Assembly (NCBI RefSeq): GCF_009910705.1
Contig: NZ_JAAAXJ010000003.1
Location: 248,001 to 312,000 of the forward strand
Length of the DNA: 64,000 bases
Reading direction: 5' to 3'
Origin: Microvirga arsenatis
GTDB lineage: Bacteria > Pseudomonadota > Alphaproteobacteria > Rhizobiales > Beijerinckiaceae
Below, piece after piece: positions 52,101 through 62,307 of the stretch. The notes below the pieces were generated by a model. The model worked only from the letters and a program-made list of their open reading frames with translations. It made no database searches and was not told the origin of the DNA. Position 1 is the first letter of the stretch, and each line of letters begins with the position of its first letter. The translations under genes and the position numbers were made by a program.

Positions 52101-55011
52101 CGACACGACGCTCAAGAATGCGGAGCAAGATTGGCTCAAGACCAACCTTGCGAAGTTCACCCGCATGCTGCAGGGCGAGCGCGACCTCGCAACCGTCTCC
52201 AACATGATCCTGTCGGAGATCGCGCCGCTCGTGAACGCGCAGCAGGGTGTCTTCTATACGGTGGAGAACAACGGCGACGAGCCGGTCCTCGAGCTCGTCG
52301 CATCCTATGCCTTCACCGAGCGTAAGCATCTTGCCAACCGGTTCCGCCTCCGGGAAGGACTCGTCGGCCAGGTCGCCTATGAGAAGAAGAGGATCCTGCT
52401 CACCAATGCGCCGAGCGACTACATCAAGATCGGGTCTGCTCTTGGGGAGGCCCCACCGCTCAACATCATCGTCCTGCCGGTTCTGTTCGAGCAGGAGGTG
52501 AAGGCGGTCATCGAGCTTGCTTCGTTCAACCGGTTCTCGGAAACCCATCAGTCGTTCCTCGACCAGCTGACGGAATCCATCGGCATCGTTCTCAACACGA
52601 TCGCCGCGAACATGCGCACGGAGGGCCTGCTGAAGCAGTCCCAGCTTCTGACCACGGAGCTGCAGAGCCAGCAGGAAGAACTCAAGAACACAAATGATCG
52701 GCTGGAGCAGCAGGCAGCGACCCTGCGCCAGTCGGAGGAGCTCCTGCGGCAGCAGCAGGAGGCGCTTCAGAAGACCAACGAGGAACTGGAGGAAAAGGCC
52801 CGCCTGCTCGAGCTCCAGAAGCGGGAGGTCGAGGCAAAGAACCAGGAGGTCTCCGTCGCCAAGACCGCTCTGGAGGAAAAGGCCGAGCAGCTGTCGCTCA
52901 CCTCGCGCTACAAGTCCCAGTTCTTGGCTAATATGAGCCACGAGCTGAGAACGCCGCTGAACTCACTCCTTATCCTGTCGAAGCTCCTGACCGAGAACAC
53001 GGAAGGCAACCTGACCGAGAAGCAGAGGGAGTTTGCTAAGACGATCCATGCGGCCGGCTCGGATCTGCTGTCGCTGATCAACGACATTCTCGACCTGTCG
53101 AAGATCGAGTCCGGAACCGTGAGCCTGGAAGTGTCGAGCGTCAGCTTCAAAGACCTCGTCGAGAACATGGACAGGACATTCAGGCAGGTGGCGGAGGAGC
53201 GGAAGCTCGACTTCCATGTTCAGGTCGATCCGAAGCTGCCACCTGCCATCAGGACGGACTCCAAGCGCCTGCAGCAGGTTCTGCGCAACCTCCTCTCCAA
53301 TGCCTTCAAGTTCACGGAGCGTGGAGGGGTGACACTGCAGATCGGCTCCGCAGAAGGAACGCCCCTGCGCGCCGGCAGTCAGTGGGTTGCCATATCGGTC
53401 ACCGACACCGGTATCGGCATTCCGGAGGACAAGCAGCGCATCATCTTCGAAGCATTCCAGCAGGCCGACGGCACAACGAGCCGCAAGTATGGCGGCACTG
53501 GCCTCGGCCTGTCGATCAGCCGCGAGATCGCTCGTCTGCTTGGCGGCGAAATCGTGGTGTCGAGCACGCCTGGAGCAGGTTCCACCTTCACGCTCTTCAT
53601 CCCGGTCGAGCCGCCTGCAAGCCACGGAACGACGGGAGTGGGAAGCTCGCTCAAGACCAACGGGGAGGGCGCCGGCCATTCCAACTTCGGCGAAGAGCAA
53701 TCGGGCACCCTGATCCGCCAGCCGGCCGCCGCCATGGCGCTCTCGGCCTCTCTTGACGACCGCCACGCGATCACGACCGGGGATCACGTCGTTCTGATCA
53801 TCGAGGACGACGCCATGTTTGCCTCAGTGCTGCTCGAACTCGCTCGCGAACAGGGTTTCAAGGGGCTGATCGCCATGGATGGCGCCTCGGCTCTGGCCCT
53901 GGCTCACCGCTACAAGCCGCATGCGATCACGCTCGACATCGGCCTTCCGGACATGGATGGATGGGCGCTCCTCGATCTTCTCAAGCACGATCCGAGGACG
54001 CGTCACGTCCCAATCCATGTCATCTCGGTGGACGACCAGAAGAAGCGGGGCCTTAAGGCCGGGGCGTTCGGGTTCCTGGAGAAGCCGGTCGACCGTGAGG
54101 CGCTGATGGGCGCCCTCAACAGGACCAAGGAGTTCATTGACAGGCCTGTAAAGAAGCTCCTCCTGGTCGAGGATGATGACAATCAGCGCATGAGCCTCAC
54201 CGAGCTCATGAAGAATGAGCAGGTCGACGTGACGGCAGTTGGAACTGCGGAAAGTGCGCTGGAGGTGATCCAGGTGCGGCAGTTCGACTGCGCCATCGTG
54301 GATCTCGGCCTTCCGGACCTTCCCGGGGCGGAGCTGATCGAGCGAATCCGTAAGACGAAAGGGGGTGAGGAACTGCCGATCGTCATCTATACCGGTCAGG
54401 ACCTGTCGAAGGCGGAGGAGCGTAGGCTTCACAGCATCGCCGCAACGATCATCGTCAAAGGAGAAGGCTCGTCGGAACGCCTCCTGAACGATACAGCGCT
54501 CTTCCTCCACCGCGCCATCAGTGCGATCCCGGAGGACAAGCACATCATTGTCGAGCGGCGCTCGGATGAATCTCTCAGCGGCAGGAAAGTCCTGATTGTC
54601 GATGACGATATGCGTAACATCTTCTCGCTGACGAGCGCTCTCGAGCAGCACGGCATCTCGGTCGTTTTTGCCGAGAACGGTCTCGAAGGCATCGAGAAGC
54701 TGAAGGACAACCCGGATGTGGATGTGGCTCTGATCGACATCATGATGCCAGAGATGGATGGTTACGAGACCATGAGGGAGATCAGGAGCATCCCGCGCTA
54801 CCGTGATCTGCCGTTGGTTGCCGTCACAGCAAAGGCCATGAAAGGCGATCGTGAGAAATGTCTTGAGGCAGGTGCGACAGACTATGTCTCCAAACCTGTG
54901 GACATCGACCAACTTCTTGCTGTCTTGCGCGTTCAGCTCAGTCGGAGCACCTATATCCCTGACGGAAAGACTGTTCCGAATGGCGCGGCAGAGACCGGGT
55001 TGAACTCATGA
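49162..55011 (+). CDS. Giant hybrid histidine kinase with poly-HAMP array, GAF and three receiver domains
   Basis: 1,949 residues from the ATG at 49162; upstream in-frame ATG at 49018 lacks a site. No membrane span, so cytoplasmic. A degenerate first HAMP-like unit (about 68-164) is followed by nine near-identical 92-residue HAMP-type units (165-992; E-G-K-L-G-G-Q and [11 protein letters not shown] in each). A GAF domain (about 997-1,155), a long Gln/Glu coiled coil, HisKA with His1260 ([10 protein letters not shown]) and HATPase (D-T-G-I-G-I-P, G-G-T-G-L-G-L) follow. Three receivers have phospho-acceptors Asp1592, Asp1714 and Asp1859. The layout recalls fungal group III (Nik1) kinases that sense osmotic stress. 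Its stop overlaps the next kinase gene. Confidence 0.94.
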   Translation: MAQVETSPSQLDPRLLLKTLRAFRKGDFSVRLPSDLTGIDGEIAEAFNDIADLNKGLAQELDRVARVVGKEGRIGERGRLAAATGCWSECIDSVNSMIGDLVQPTTEVARVIGAVAKGDLSQSMQLEIEGRPLRGEFLRIGKVVNTMVGQLSSFASEVTRVAKEVGTEGKLGGQAQVKGVAGTWKDLTDNVNMMAANLTGQVRNIAEVTTAVANGNLSKKITVDVKGEMLELKNTINTMVDQLNSFASEVTRVAKEVGTEGKLGGQAQVKGVGGTWKDLTDNVNMMAANLTGQVRGIAEVVTAVAVGNLTRKLTVDAKGEIAALADTINGMIDTLATFADQVTNVAREVGIEGKLGGQALVPGAAGLWRDLTDNVNMMAANLTGQVRNIADVTTAVANGDLSKKITVDVKGEMLELKNTINTMVDQLNSFASEVTRVAREVGTEGKLGGQAQVKGVGGTWKDLTDNVNMMAANLTGQVRNIADVTTAVANGDLSKKITVDVRGELLELKNTINTMVDQLNSFASEVTRVAKEVGTEGKLGGQARVEGVGGVWKGLTDNVNMMAANLTGQVRNIADVTTAVANGDLSKKITVDVRGELLELKNTINTMVDQLNSFASEVTRVAKEVGSEGKLGGQAQVKGVGGVWKGLTDNVNLMAANLTGQVRGIAEVVTAVATGDLSKKITVVVEGEMLELKSTINTMVDQLNSFASEVTRVAREVGSEGKLGGQAQVKGVAGTWKDLTDNVNMMAANLTGQVRNIADVTTAVANGDLSKKITVDVKGEMLELKNTINTMVDQLNSFASEVTRVAREVGTEGKLGGQAQVRGVGGTWKDLTDNVNMMAANLTGQVRNIADVTTAVANGNLSKKITVDVKGEMLELKNTINTMVDQLNSFASEVTRVAKEVGTEGKLGGQARVEGVSGLWRDLTDNVNQLAANLTNQVRAIAEVATAVTRGDLTRSITAEALGELAALKDNINEMIRNLRDTTLKNAEQDWLKTNLAKFTRMLQGERDLATVSNMILSEIAPLVNAQQGVFYTVENNGDEPVLELVASYAFTERKHLANRFRLREGLVGQVAYEKKRILLTNAPSDYIKIGSALGEAPPLNIIVLPVLFEQEVKAVIELASFNRFSETHQSFLDQLTESIGIVLNTIAANMRTEGLLKQSQLLTTELQSQQEELKNTNDRLEQQAATLRQSEELLRQQQEALQKTNEELEEKARLLELQKREVEAKNQEVSVAKTALEEKAEQLSLTSRYKSQFLANMSHELRTPLNSLLILSKLLTENTEGNLTEKQREFAKTIHAAGSDLLSLINDILDLSKIESGTVSLEVSSVSFKDLVENMDRTFRQVAEERKLDFHVQVDPKLPPAIRTDSKRLQQVLRNLLSNAFKFTERGGVTLQIGSAEGTPLRAGSQWVAISVTDTGIGIPEDKQRIIFEAFQQADGTTSRKYGGTGLGLSISREIARLLGGEIVVSSTPGAGSTFTLFIPVEPPASHGTTGVGSSLKTNGEGAGHSNFGEEQSGTLIRQPAAAMALSASLDDRHAITTGDHVVLIIEDDAMFASVLLELAREQGFKGLIAMDGASALALAHRYKPHAITLDIGLPDMDGWALLDLLKHDPRTRHVPIHVISVDDQKKRGLKAGAFGFLEKPVDREALMGALNRTKEFIDRPVKKLLLVEDDDNQRMSLTELMKNEQVDVTAVGTAESALEVIQVRQFDCAIVDLGLPDLPGAELIERIRKTKGGEELPIVIYTGQDLSKAEERRLHSIAATIIVKGEGSSERLLNDTALFLHRAISAIPEDKHIIVERRSDESLSGRKVLIVDDDMRNIFSLTSALEQHGISVVFAENGLEGIEKLKDNPDVDVALIDIMMPEMDGYETMREIRSIPRYRDLPLVAVTAKAMKGDREKCLEAGATDYVSKPVDIDQLLAVLRVQLSRSTYIPDGKTVPNGAAETGLNS
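49654..52137 (+). repeat. Nine tandem 276-bp coding repeats (HAMP units)
   Basis: Units start at 49654, 49930, 50206, 50482, 50758, 51034, 51310, 51586 and 51862, always exactly 276 bases apart, in frame. Several are almost identical at DNA level, including silent positions, which points to recent duplication or ongoing gene conversion; the third and ninth are more divergent. Confidence 0.93.
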
Positions 55012-57116
55012 CTGATGACGTTGGGCGGGTGGTGCCGGACTTGAAGGCTGATGATTTCCACCTTGTAGCGGCTCGCCCCCTGATCGCCCCCATCTTGGCG
55101 AAGATTCTGGTGGTCGATGACGATCCCCGGAACCTGATGGCCGTGGAGGAGGTCATCCGCTCCCCTGGCGTGCAGGTCGTCACGGCAGATTCCGGCGAAG
55201 CGGCCTTGCGGCACGTGCTGCAGGACGACTTCGCCGTCATTCTGCTCGACGTGCAGATGCCTCGGCTCGACGGGTACGAGGTGGCCGGCCTGATCCGGAA
55301 CCGGCCACGCTCATCGCGTGTGCCGATTTTGTTCCTGACGGCCTTCAACAAGGACGACATGCATGTCTTCAAGGGCTACTCGGCCGGTGCGGTCGACTAC
55401 GTGTTCAAGCCGATCGAGCCTCTGATCCTCAAATCCAAAGTCGACATCTTCGTTGATCTCTACCGCAAGACCGAGGAGATCCGGCGGCAGGCCGAGCAGG
55501 AGCGCCATCTGCTCATGGACAATCTGCGCGTTCGCAGCGAGAAGCTGAAAGCCGAGCAGGCTCTGCGCCGGCGTGAAGAACATCAGTCAATCGTCCTGCA
55601 GTCCCTCCCGATCGCACTCTACACGGCCTCCTTGGAGGAGGATCACCGCCGACTTCACTTCACCAACGAAAGCATCGAGCGCATCACCGGATTCCGGCCG
55701 GAGGCTTTCCTTGAGCGCTCCGACTTCTGGTCGTCGAGGCTCAATGCAGAAGATCGGGAGCGCGTGATGACGCAGCTCCAGCGCTTGGGGCAGGAGGACG
55801 CTCTCAGCCTTGAATATCGCTGGACTTGTGCCGATGGCGTCGAGCGACATTTCCTCGACCAGACGGTTCTCATGAGGGATGACAATGGGCATCCGCGCGA
55901 GATCTTTGGCATGTGGTTCGACATCACCGAGCGCAAGCAGATGGAGCAGAACCTGCTCCATGCGAGCAAGCTCGAGGCCCTGGGCAGGTTGACGGGCGGA
56001 ATTGCGCATGACTTCAACAACATGCTCAGCGTCGTCATCGGAAACCTCGACCTTCTCAAGAAGTCGATCCAAGGAAACAGCAAGGCCGAGCGTCGCGTCC
56101 ATATGGCGATGGAGAGCGCTCAGCATTGTGCGGACCTGACCTACAGGCTCTTGACCTTCTCGCGACGGCAGGCGCTTCAAGTCTCGACCATTGATGTCTT
56201 AAGCCTCATGCCGAGCCTTCTGGAACTGATGCGCAGAACCTTGGGCGAGCATGTCAATGCCAGCTTCCATGCCGAGCCGGACATCTGGCCAGTTCAGGTT
56301 GACCGCGCCCAACTGGAGGCTGCACTCCTGAACCTCGCCGTCAACGCGCGCGATGCCATGCCGGATGGCGGCGACCTCACCATCAGGATCGAAAATCGCT
56401 CAGTGGAAGAAGGAAAATCGATTTCCGCCGGGGATTACGTGATGATCGCCGTGAGCGATACCGGCACCGGCATGCCACCCGAAGTTCTGGAAAAGGTCTT
56501 CGAGCCATTCTTCACGACGAAGGAGAGCGGAAAGGGAACCGGGCTCGGCTTGAGCATGGTCTACGGCTTCGTCCAGCAATGCTGTGGTCATATTGAAGTC
56601 GAGAGCGCCCCGAATGCTGGCACCACCATTCGCATTCTGCTTCCACGCTCGCACGATGCTGTCGAAAGTCCGTCTCAACGCCAGCCCGAATTGTCTCACC
56701 CCTTCGGTGAGGGTCGTACGGTGCTGGTCGTCGAGGACAACCCGGCCGTCCGGCAGGTTGCCATCTCCACGCTCAATACTCTCGGCTTCAAGGTGATGGA
56801 GGCTGAAACCGGGGACGAGGCTGCACTGATGCTGAAATCGAACAAGCAGATCAGCCTCGTGCTGTCCGATGTCAGAATGCCGGGAGAACTGAGTGGTATA
56901 GATCTCGCCCGCCTGATCCAAAGCGAGATGCCCGGCGTACAGGTTCTTCTCACGACCGGGTACTTCGACGGTGAGGACCAGCTAGAAGGTCTCCATCTTC
57001 TCTATAAGCCGTACCGGGCGACAGATCTGGCCGAGAAGATCCAAGCGCTGATGGAGCTGCCGCATCAGGTTGATCTTGAAAACGCGCAAAAACAACGCGC
57101 CGCTGCAGTCGCCTGA
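55008..57116 (+). CDS. Hybrid histidine kinase with N- and C-terminal receivers and PAS domain
   Basis: 702 residues. N-terminal receiver with phospho-Asp81 in L-L-D-V-Q-M-P, then a coiled coil, a PAS domain (about 195-310, ending M-W-F-D-I-T-E-R-K), HisKA of the [11 protein letters not shown] type with His334, HATPase ([16 protein letters not shown]) and a C-terminal receiver with Asp621 (L-S-D-V-R-M-P). No membrane span. The ATG overlaps the stop of the poly-HAMP kinase (ATGA, 55008-55011), so they probably form one phosphorelay in which receivers of one serve the other. Confidence 0.94.
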   Translation: MTDDVGRVVPDLKADDFHLVAARPLIAPILAKILVVDDDPRNLMAVEEVIRSPGVQVVTADSGEAALRHVLQDDFAVILLDVQMPRLDGYEVAGLIRNRPRSSRVPILFLTAFNKDDMHVFKGYSAGAVDYVFKPIEPLILKSKVDIFVDLYRKTEEIRRQAEQERHLLMDNLRVRSEKLKAEQALRRREEHQSIVLQSLPIALYTASLEEDHRRLHFTNESIERITGFRPEAFLERSDFWSSRLNAEDRERVMTQLQRLGQEDALSLEYRWTCADGVERHFLDQTVLMRDDNGHPREIFGMWFDITERKQMEQNLLHASKLEALGRLTGGIAHDFNNMLSVVIGNLDLLKKSIQGNSKAERRVHMAMESAQHCADLTYRLLTFSRRQALQVSTIDVLSLMPSLLELMRRTLGEHVNASFHAEPDIWPVQVDRAQLEAALLNLAVNARDAMPDGGDLTIRIENRSVEEGKSISAGDYVMIAVSDTGTGMPPEVLEKVFEPFFTTKESGKGTGLGLSMVYGFVQQCCGHIEVESAPNAGTTIRILLPRSHDAVESPSQRQPELSHPFGEGRTVLVVEDNPAVRQVAISTLNTLGFKVMEAETGDEAALMLKSNKQISLVLSDVRMPGELSGIDLARLIQSEMPGVQVLLTTGYFDGEDQLEGLHLLYKPYRATDLAEKIQALMELPHQVDLENAQKQRAAAVA

Positions 57117-57185
57117 TGGGTTAGTTCATTTTCGTCTGGCATAGCGGCAGCGTACAGAACCTCTGGAAGATTCCCATAATACCGT

Positions 57186-57218
57186 CCGCGCCCTCCTGAC
57201 TTGCAAAGGAGGGTGCGG
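57186..57218. terminator. Hairpin between convergent genes
   Basis: 12-pair stem (57186-57197 with 57207-57218, one G-U pair) and 9-base loop. It lies 69 bases after the kinase stop and 11 bases after the stop of the opposing small gene; no T-tract on either side. Confidence 0.55.
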
Positions 57219-57229
57219 CTGCAAGATGG

Positions 57230-57460
57230 CTAAAGACTTGCTGTCAATATGTCTCTGCCCCCCCGCCAGGCAGTATAAAAATCGCCGGTGCGATCCAAAA
57301 TGAAGATGGTGGCGGAGTTCGGCACGGCGGACCATGTGGCCGACTCGACTGCGAACTTCAGCGCCTTCGAACGAAAGTGGAATGAGCCGAGATCGTGCCC
57401 TGACAGGGTCACTGTCCATCGATTATGCTTGAATGCAACGCAGTACGCTCCATGGGGCAT
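57230..57460 (-). CDS. Small conserved-looking hypothetical protein
   Basis: 76 residues from the ATG at 57460, with GGGAG seven bases upstream; a TTG at 57475 is an alternative. The sequence looks like a compact globular fold: Y-C-V-A-F-K-H-N-R-W-T-V-T-L, F-R-S-K-A-L-K-F-A-V-E-S-A and A-T-I-F-I-L-D-R-T-G-D-F. The pattern strand-helix-strand is reminiscent of DUF2188-type small proteins, but I cannot confirm it. A hairpin sits just downstream, which supports a real transcript. Confidence 0.55.
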   Translation of the reverse strand: MPHGAYCVAFKHNRWTVTLSGHDLGSFHFRSKALKFAVESATWSAVPNSATIFILDRTGDFYTAWRGGRDILTASL

Positions 57461-57587
57461 AATGGCATCTCCCAAGTCGCTTGATCTGGCAAATCACAGG
57501 CGCAGTTGCTAACCGCATCCAGCGCAGAAGGCAACCGCCAGCTTGATGGTGGACTTCTTGATAACCGTTGCGCCGCCGCGTGGCGGC

Positions 57588-58964
57588 TCAGAGAACGCGC
57601 CCTGGATTGAGGATCCCTTTGGGGTCGAGGGTTTGCTTCATGGCGCGCATGAGTTCCAGCTCGGGCGCGGTTCGGGTCAGGGAAAGATAGGGGCGCTTGA
57701 TCCGCCCGATGCCGTGCTCGGCGGAAATGGATCCGCCAAGACCCGAGACGAGATCATAGACGAGTTTCTGGACGGCCTTCTTGAGGTCCTCGTCCATCTT
57801 GTCGATGGCGACATTGATGTGGATGTTGCTGTCGGCGACATGACCGAAGACGACATAGACGGCATCGGGCCAGTGCACCCGCATGTTCCGACGAAGGTGT
57901 TCCACGGCCTCGGTCATGCGGTTGAGAGGTACGCTCACATCGAAGCGGATCTCCTCGGGCAGGAATCGTCCGTATTCGTAAGGCGTTTCCCGATAGGCCC
58001 AGAACCGGTTTCTGTCGGCCTGCGACTGGGCAACGACCGCATCCCTGATAAGGCCCTGCTCATAATATGTGCTGAGGAGAGAAGAGAACGCCTCGCTTCC
58101 TGCGGGTTCCTCCCCCATGTCTGCTTCAATGAGCAGCGTGACGTCATGATCCGCTTCAAATGCAGGCGGCAGGCCGCAGATCTCGGTAGCAACGATCATG
58201 AATTCCCGCCACATGGCCTCGAAGACCAGCAGCCGTCCCGGATGAACCTGCTGGATCTGCCGAAGAAGGATCAGGGCGTCCTCGAAATTTCCAACGGCAC
58301 AGAGAGCCGTCTGGACACCGAGAGGCTTCGGATACAGGCCGAGGACGACACGCGTGATGACGCCGAGCGTCCCCTCGCTGCCGATGAGGAGCTGTGTCCA
58401 ATCGTAGCCCGCATTGTTCTTGAGCATCTTGTTCAGGGAGCGGACCACCGTGCCATCGGCAAGAACGGCCTCAAGACCAAGTGTGTTGCGACGGGTCATG
58501 CCATATCGCAGCACTTGGTTGCCGCCGGCATTGGTGGCTACATTCCCGCCAATCGTGCAGCTTCCACGCGCGCCGAGGTCGACACCGCAAAGAAGTCCAG
58601 CCTCTTCAGCAGCTTGCTGTACGACGACTAAAGGTGTTCCCGCAAGGGCAGTGAGAGTTGCGCTTGCCGCATCGATCTCCTCGACACCTGTCATGCGCTC
58701 CAGCGACAGCGCGATCTCGCCAGCTTCAGGACGAGCGCCGCCGGCAAGCCCCGTCAGGCCGCCTTGGATGACAATGGGCTGCTCATGATCATGGCAGATC
58801 CGCAAAACGGTCGAGACGTCTTCGGTCGTGTCCGGCAGGATCAGGGCCTTGGGCGATACAGGTGGTAAGCCGCTTGCATCGGCGTGATTCCTGATCGGGA
58901 TTTCGGCTCCTGTGCGAACCTTGGATCCCAGAGCGGCGACAAGGGCTTCGATGACGTTGCTCAT
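57588..58964 (-). CDS. FAD-linked 2-hydroxyacid dehydrogenase (GlcD/D-LDH type)
   Basis: 458 residues, FAD-binding type 4 oxidase. FAD motifs: Q-G-G-L-T-G-L-A-G-G-A, G-A-R-G-S-C-T-I-G-G-N-V-A-T-N-A-G-G and L-L-I-G-S-E-G-T-L-G-V-I-T. The C-terminal domain has F-G-H-V-A-D-S-N-I-H-I-N, the metal/substrate His pair, and S-A-E-H-G-I-G-R-I-K at the end. Family members oxidise glycolate, D-lactate, D-2-hydroxyglutarate or sugar-derived 2-hydroxyacids. It follows the enolase-superfamily dehydratase gene after 15 bases, so a hydroxy-acid intermediate of sugar-acid breakdown is likely the substrate. Confidence 0.9.
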   Translation of the reverse strand: MSNVIEALVAALGSKVRTGAEIPIRNHADASGLPPVSPKALILPDTTEDVSTVLRICHDHEQPIVIQGGLTGLAGGARPEAGEIALSLERMTGVEEIDAASATLTALAGTPLVVVQQAAEEAGLLCGVDLGARGSCTIGGNVATNAGGNQVLRYGMTRRNTLGLEAVLADGTVVRSLNKMLKNNAGYDWTQLLIGSEGTLGVITRVVLGLYPKPLGVQTALCAVGNFEDALILLRQIQQVHPGRLLVFEAMWREFMIVATEICGLPPAFEADHDVTLLIEADMGEEPAGSEAFSSLLSTYYEQGLIRDAVVAQSQADRNRFWAYRETPYEYGRFLPEEIRFDVSVPLNRMTEAVEHLRRNMRVHWPDAVYVVFGHVADSNIHINVAIDKMDEDLKKAVQKLVYDLVSGLGGSISAEHGIGRIKRPYLSLTRTAPELELMRAMKQTLDPKGILNPGRVL

Positions 58965-58979
58965 TGATCCGGGCCCTTT

Positions 58980-60179
58980 TCAAGAGGATCGGGTCACCTG
59001 CACGATGGCATCCGGGCGTTTTCTGATGTCCGGAAGCAGCTCGAGCCCGAGGCCGGGCTTCATGTTCACCGTGACCTCTCCTGCGGTGACCGTCGGCAGC
59101 TCCGTAACGAGTTCGGTGTACCAGCCCGTATAGAATGCTCGGACGCTCTCCTGGATGAGGGCATTCCTGGCGTGCAGGGAGAAGTGGCACGATGCAGCAT
59201 AGACGACCGGGCCAGTGCAGTCGTGCGGCGCGACCGGCACGTGCCACGCTTCGGCGAGTGCTGCGATCTTGCGCGCTTCCGTCAGGCCGCCGCACCAGGA
59301 GAGGTCGAGCATGGCGACGCCGGCAACGCCCGTCTCCAGATACTCGCGAAACGCATGGGTGTAGGAAAGGGTTTCGGAGGCGCAGACCCATGCCTTGGAG
59401 TGTCGGGCGTATTCCTTCAGGTCGCCGATATTGTCGAGCCGGAATGGATCCTCGTGCCAGTAGGTATCGAAATCAGCGAGCGCTGAGGCGAGCTTCTTCG
59501 CCATCGGAAGGCTCCACAGGGAGTGGAACTCGACCATGATATCCATCTTGTCGCCGACGGCTTTGCGGATCTTCGCGAAAGGCTCAAGAGCTGTCCGCAG
59601 TTCTGCGGACGATATGTCATAGCCATGGCTGCGCTCGGCGGCCAAGTCGAAGGGCCAGATCTTCATCCCCGTGATGCCCTGCTCCAGCAGGGAGTGAGCC
59701 AGCTCATCCGCGTTATGCAGAAAGGCCTCCAGATCCTCGTAAGCGCCCTCGGCATCTCCGAGGCCCCAGTTCGCAACCTTCTGGGCTCGGCTGTCCCGGA
59801 TGTATCGGTATCCAGCACAGGTGTTGTAGACTCGTATCCTGTCCCGGGACCGTCCGCCCAGCATGTCGCAGACGGGTTTGCCGTGCGCTTTCCCGAACAG
59901 GTCCCATAACGCGATGTCGACAGCCGAATTGCCCCGCGTCTCGACGCCTGCGGAGCGCCAGCCGAGATAGTTCTGGAGGTCCCGGTTGATGGCTTCAATC
60001 TGAAGAGGGTCGCGGCCGATCAGCTTCGCCGCCACGGTTTCGTGCAGATAGGCCTCGACGGCAGCAGCCCCCATAAAGGTCTCCCCCAGCCCGGACAGAC
60101 CCTCATCCGTATGAAGGAGCACCCAGATGATGTTTGGGAACTCCTGCAAGCGGATTGTCTCAAGGCCGGTAAGCTTCAT
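58980..60179 (-). CDS. Mandelate racemase/muconate lactonizing (enolase superfamily) dehydratase
   Basis: 399 residues. N-terminal capping domain (E-G-L-S-G-L-G-E-T) and TIM barrel. Metal ligands are the Glu in I-M-V-E-F-H-S, the Glu in W-H-E-D-P-F and the Glu in C-A-S-E-T-L-S. The H-S-L-W after the first ligand and P-H-D-C-T-G-P-V near the end provide the His catalysts seen in D-mannonate/galactonate-type sugar-acid dehydratases. Exact substrate cannot be assigned from sequence. It is divergent from a TRAP uptake system and next to an FAD dehydrogenase and a DenD-like gene, all consistent with import and degradation of an acid sugar. Confidence 0.88.
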   Translation of the reverse strand: MKLTGLETIRLQEFPNIIWVLLHTDEGLSGLGETFMGAAAVEAYLHETVAAKLIGRDPLQIEAINRDLQNYLGWRSAGVETRGNSAVDIALWDLFGKAHGKPVCDMLGGRSRDRIRVYNTCAGYRYIRDSRAQKVANWGLGDAEGAYEDLEAFLHNADELAHSLLEQGITGMKIWPFDLAAERSHGYDISSAELRTALEPFAKIRKAVGDKMDIMVEFHSLWSLPMAKKLASALADFDTYWHEDPFRLDNIGDLKEYARHSKAWVCASETLSYTHAFREYLETGVAGVAMLDLSWCGGLTEARKIAALAEAWHVPVAPHDCTGPVVYAASCHFSLHARNALIQESVRAFYTGWYTELVTELPTVTAGEVTVNMKPGLGLELLPDIRKRPDAIVQVTRSS

Positions 60180-60378
60180 GATGTGCTTCCTATCGAGTCG
60201 CCTCGAACGCGAGGTTCTAAGCGGGATCCGGGATCGGGGCTCTATGATATCCTAAAGCGCACCTGTGGCGAGGAGGTACACGTTGATATTTTGTTTCATG
60301 TATGGACGTGGTCCCGAGCAGCTTGGCCGCTGTTGAATTGACACTCCGAAAATCTGTGCCTTAGATCGGAGGAATCTG

Positions 60379-60411
60379 CACCTGTGCAGGCTTGAACAGC
60401 CTGCACAGGTG
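60379..60411. repeat. Perfect 14-base inverted repeat in the divergent promoter region
   Basis: CACCTGTGCAGGCT (60379-60392) and AGCCTGCACAGGTG (60398-60411) around a 5-base loop, 38 bases before the dctQ-like start. No T-tract follows. It could be an operator for the locus regulator, a leader hairpin in the TRAP transcript, or a leftover terminator. Confidence 0.7.
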
Positions 60412-60449
60412 AACAGAATCATGGGGGCTCGATAAGCCCAAGCCAGGGA

Positions 60450-60998
60450 GTGACAGTGAGCAGGATAGTCGACTGGTTCTTCAAGGCCCTGGAAGCGCTC
60501 TTGGTGCTTCTCCTGGCGTCCATGGTCGTCATGGTCTTCGGCAATGTCTTGCTGCGCTACCTCTTCGACACCGGCATTGATGTCTCCGAGGAACTCTCCC
60601 GCTACTTTTTTGTATGGCTCACCTTCATCGGGGCTGTCGTCGTCGGCCGCGAGAATGCGCATCTGGGTGTCGAGACGCTCGTGGCCAGACTTGGGGATAG
60701 GGGGCGCAAGCTGTGCATGATTCTCTCGGATCTGCTCATCATCGTCTGCTGCGCCGTGTTCTTTTGGGGGACGTGGCAGCAGGCCGAGATCAATGCCACG
60801 AACTACGCGCCGATTACCGAGATATCGATGCTCTGGATCTATGGTGTCGGGTTCTTCACCAGCATTGGATTGGGAATCCTGGCGCTCCTTCGAATCCTGC
60901 GTGTCCTCACTGGAACCATCAGCGAGCATGAGCTCAAGGCTTTCGCCGGGGATTACAGCGACGACGCGGCACATGCCTTAAGGGAGCGCCTCGAGTGA
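60450..60998 (+). CDS. TRAP transporter small permease (DctQ type)
   Basis: 182 residues with four membrane spans; starts at GTG 60450 or 60456, with AGGGA before it. Typical DctQ features: V-F-G-N-V-L-L-R-Y-L-F in the first span, D-V-S-E-E-L-S-R-Y-F-F-V-W-L-T-F-I-G-A in the second and E-N-A-H-L-G-V-E just after. It forms the membrane complex with the large permease whose GTG overlaps its stop (GTGA). Confidence 0.93.
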   Translation: MTVSRIVDWFFKALEALLVLLLASMVVMVFGNVLLRYLFDTGIDVSEELSRYFFVWLTFIGAVVVGRENAHLGVETLVARLGDRGRKLCMILSDLLIIVCCAVFFWGTWQQAEINATNYAPITEISMLWIYGVGFFTSIGLGILALLRILRVLTGTISEHELKAFAGDYSDDAAHALRERLE

Positions 60999-62278
60999 CG
61001 ATCGTCGTATTCCTCGCTTCGCTCCTCGGAGCCATGGCGCTCGGCATGCCGATTGCCTTCGCGCTCGTCGTGTGCGCATTGGCTCTCATGCTCTGGCTCG
61101 GGAATTTCGACAGCCAGATCGTCGCTCAGAACATGATCATCGGAGCCGACAACTTCCAACTGCTGGCGGTGCCGTTCTTCCTCCTCGCCGGCGAGCTGAT
61201 GAATGTCGGAGGCTTGTCGAAGCGCATCGTCAATTTCGCCCTGTCATGCCTAGGCCATATCCACGGCGGGCTCGGCTACGTTGCGATCGTTGCGGCGCTC
61301 ATCCTTGCCGCTCTGTCCGGATCTGCCGCAGCGGATACCGCAGCCCTGGCGGCTATTCTCATCCCGATGATGCGAGACGCGGGTTATAACCTTCCCAGGT
61401 CGGCGGGGCTCATCGCTGCGGGCGGCATCATCGCTCCGGTGATACCGCCCTCCATCGGATTCATCATTTTTGGCGTTGCCGCCAACGTATCGATCTCGCA
61501 GCTTTTCTTGGCCGGAATCGTGCCTGGCCTGATGATGGGGATTTCCCTCGTCGTCGCATGGGCGATCGTCAGCAGAAAAGACAAGATGCAGACCTCGCCG
61601 CGCACCACGATGCGGGAGCGCGGAAAGGCCTTTCTGGACGGTTTCTTTGCGCTTCTGATGCCTGTCTTGATCCTGGGCGGCATCAAATGGGGCATCGTTA
61701 CGCCGACCGAGGCGGCGGTTCTGGCCGCAGTCTATGCGCTCGTGATCGGCATGTTCGTCTATCGCGAGCTGAAACCGTCGATGCTCTACGGCGTCTTTCT
61801 GACAGCGGCAAAGACCACGGCGGTGGTGATGTTCCTGGTCGCTGCAGCGCTTGTCTCCGCTTGGCTCATCACCCAGGCGAACATCCCTGGCGAGATCAGC
61901 GGGTTGATTCAGCCGCTCATGGGCAACAAGACGCTGCTCATGTTTGCTCTCATGTTCCTGGTCGTCATCGTCGGAACGGCTCTCGACTTCTCGCCGACAG
62001 TTCTGATCCTCACGCCGGTGCTGATGCCGATCGTCAAGCAGGCCGGAATCGACCCTGTCTATTTCGGGGTGCTCTTCATCATCAACAATGCAATCGGCCT
62101 GATCACGCCGCCGGTCGGAATCGTGCTCAACGTGGTGAGCGGTGTCGCCCGCGTACCGATGGGGGCTGTTATCAGAGGCGTCAATCCGTTCCTGATCGCG
62201 CAGCTTGTCGTACTCGTTCTGCTAATCTTGATCCCCGAACTCGTCACCGTACCACTTGCCTGGCTGCGGGGACGGTAA
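60995..62278 (+). CDS. TRAP transporter large permease (DctM type)
   Basis: 427 residues with about twelve membrane spans. DctM hallmarks: P-F-F-L-L-A-G-E-L-M-N near residue 60, S-G-S-A-A-A-D-T-A-A-L, P-V-I-P-P-S-I-G-F-I and G-L-I-T-P-P-V-G at the end. The channel subunit takes substrate from the binding protein and imports it with sodium or protons. The GTG start overlaps the small permease stop by four bases; the binding-protein gene follows after 29 bases. Confidence 0.95.
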   Translation: MTIVVFLASLLGAMALGMPIAFALVVCALALMLWLGNFDSQIVAQNMIIGADNFQLLAVPFFLLAGELMNVGGLSKRIVNFALSCLGHIHGGLGYVAIVAALILAALSGSAAADTAALAAILIPMMRDAGYNLPRSAGLIAAGGIIAPVIPPSIGFIIFGVAANVSISQLFLAGIVPGLMMGISLVVAWAIVSRKDKMQTSPRTTMRERGKAFLDGFFALLMPVLILGGIKWGIVTPTEAAVLAAVYALVIGMFVYRELKPSMLYGVFLTAAKTTAVVMFLVAAALVSAWLITQANIPGEISGLIQPLMGNKTLLMFALMFLVVIVGTALDFSPTVLILTPVLMPIVKQAGIDPVYFGVLFIINNAIGLITPPVGIVLNVVSGVARVPMGAVIRGVNPFLIAQLVVLVLLILIPELVTVPLAWLRGR

Positions 62279-62307
62279 GTTGAAGAATACCAAAGGAGAG
62301 GAAAACC

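Noticed and set aside
49054-52941. 1,295-codon open frame on the minus strand across the HAMP repeats
   Set aside because: It is antisense to the strongly supported poly-HAMP kinase. The repeat and GC-rich third positions keep the opposite frame open. Product is His/Val/Gly-rich with no domain.
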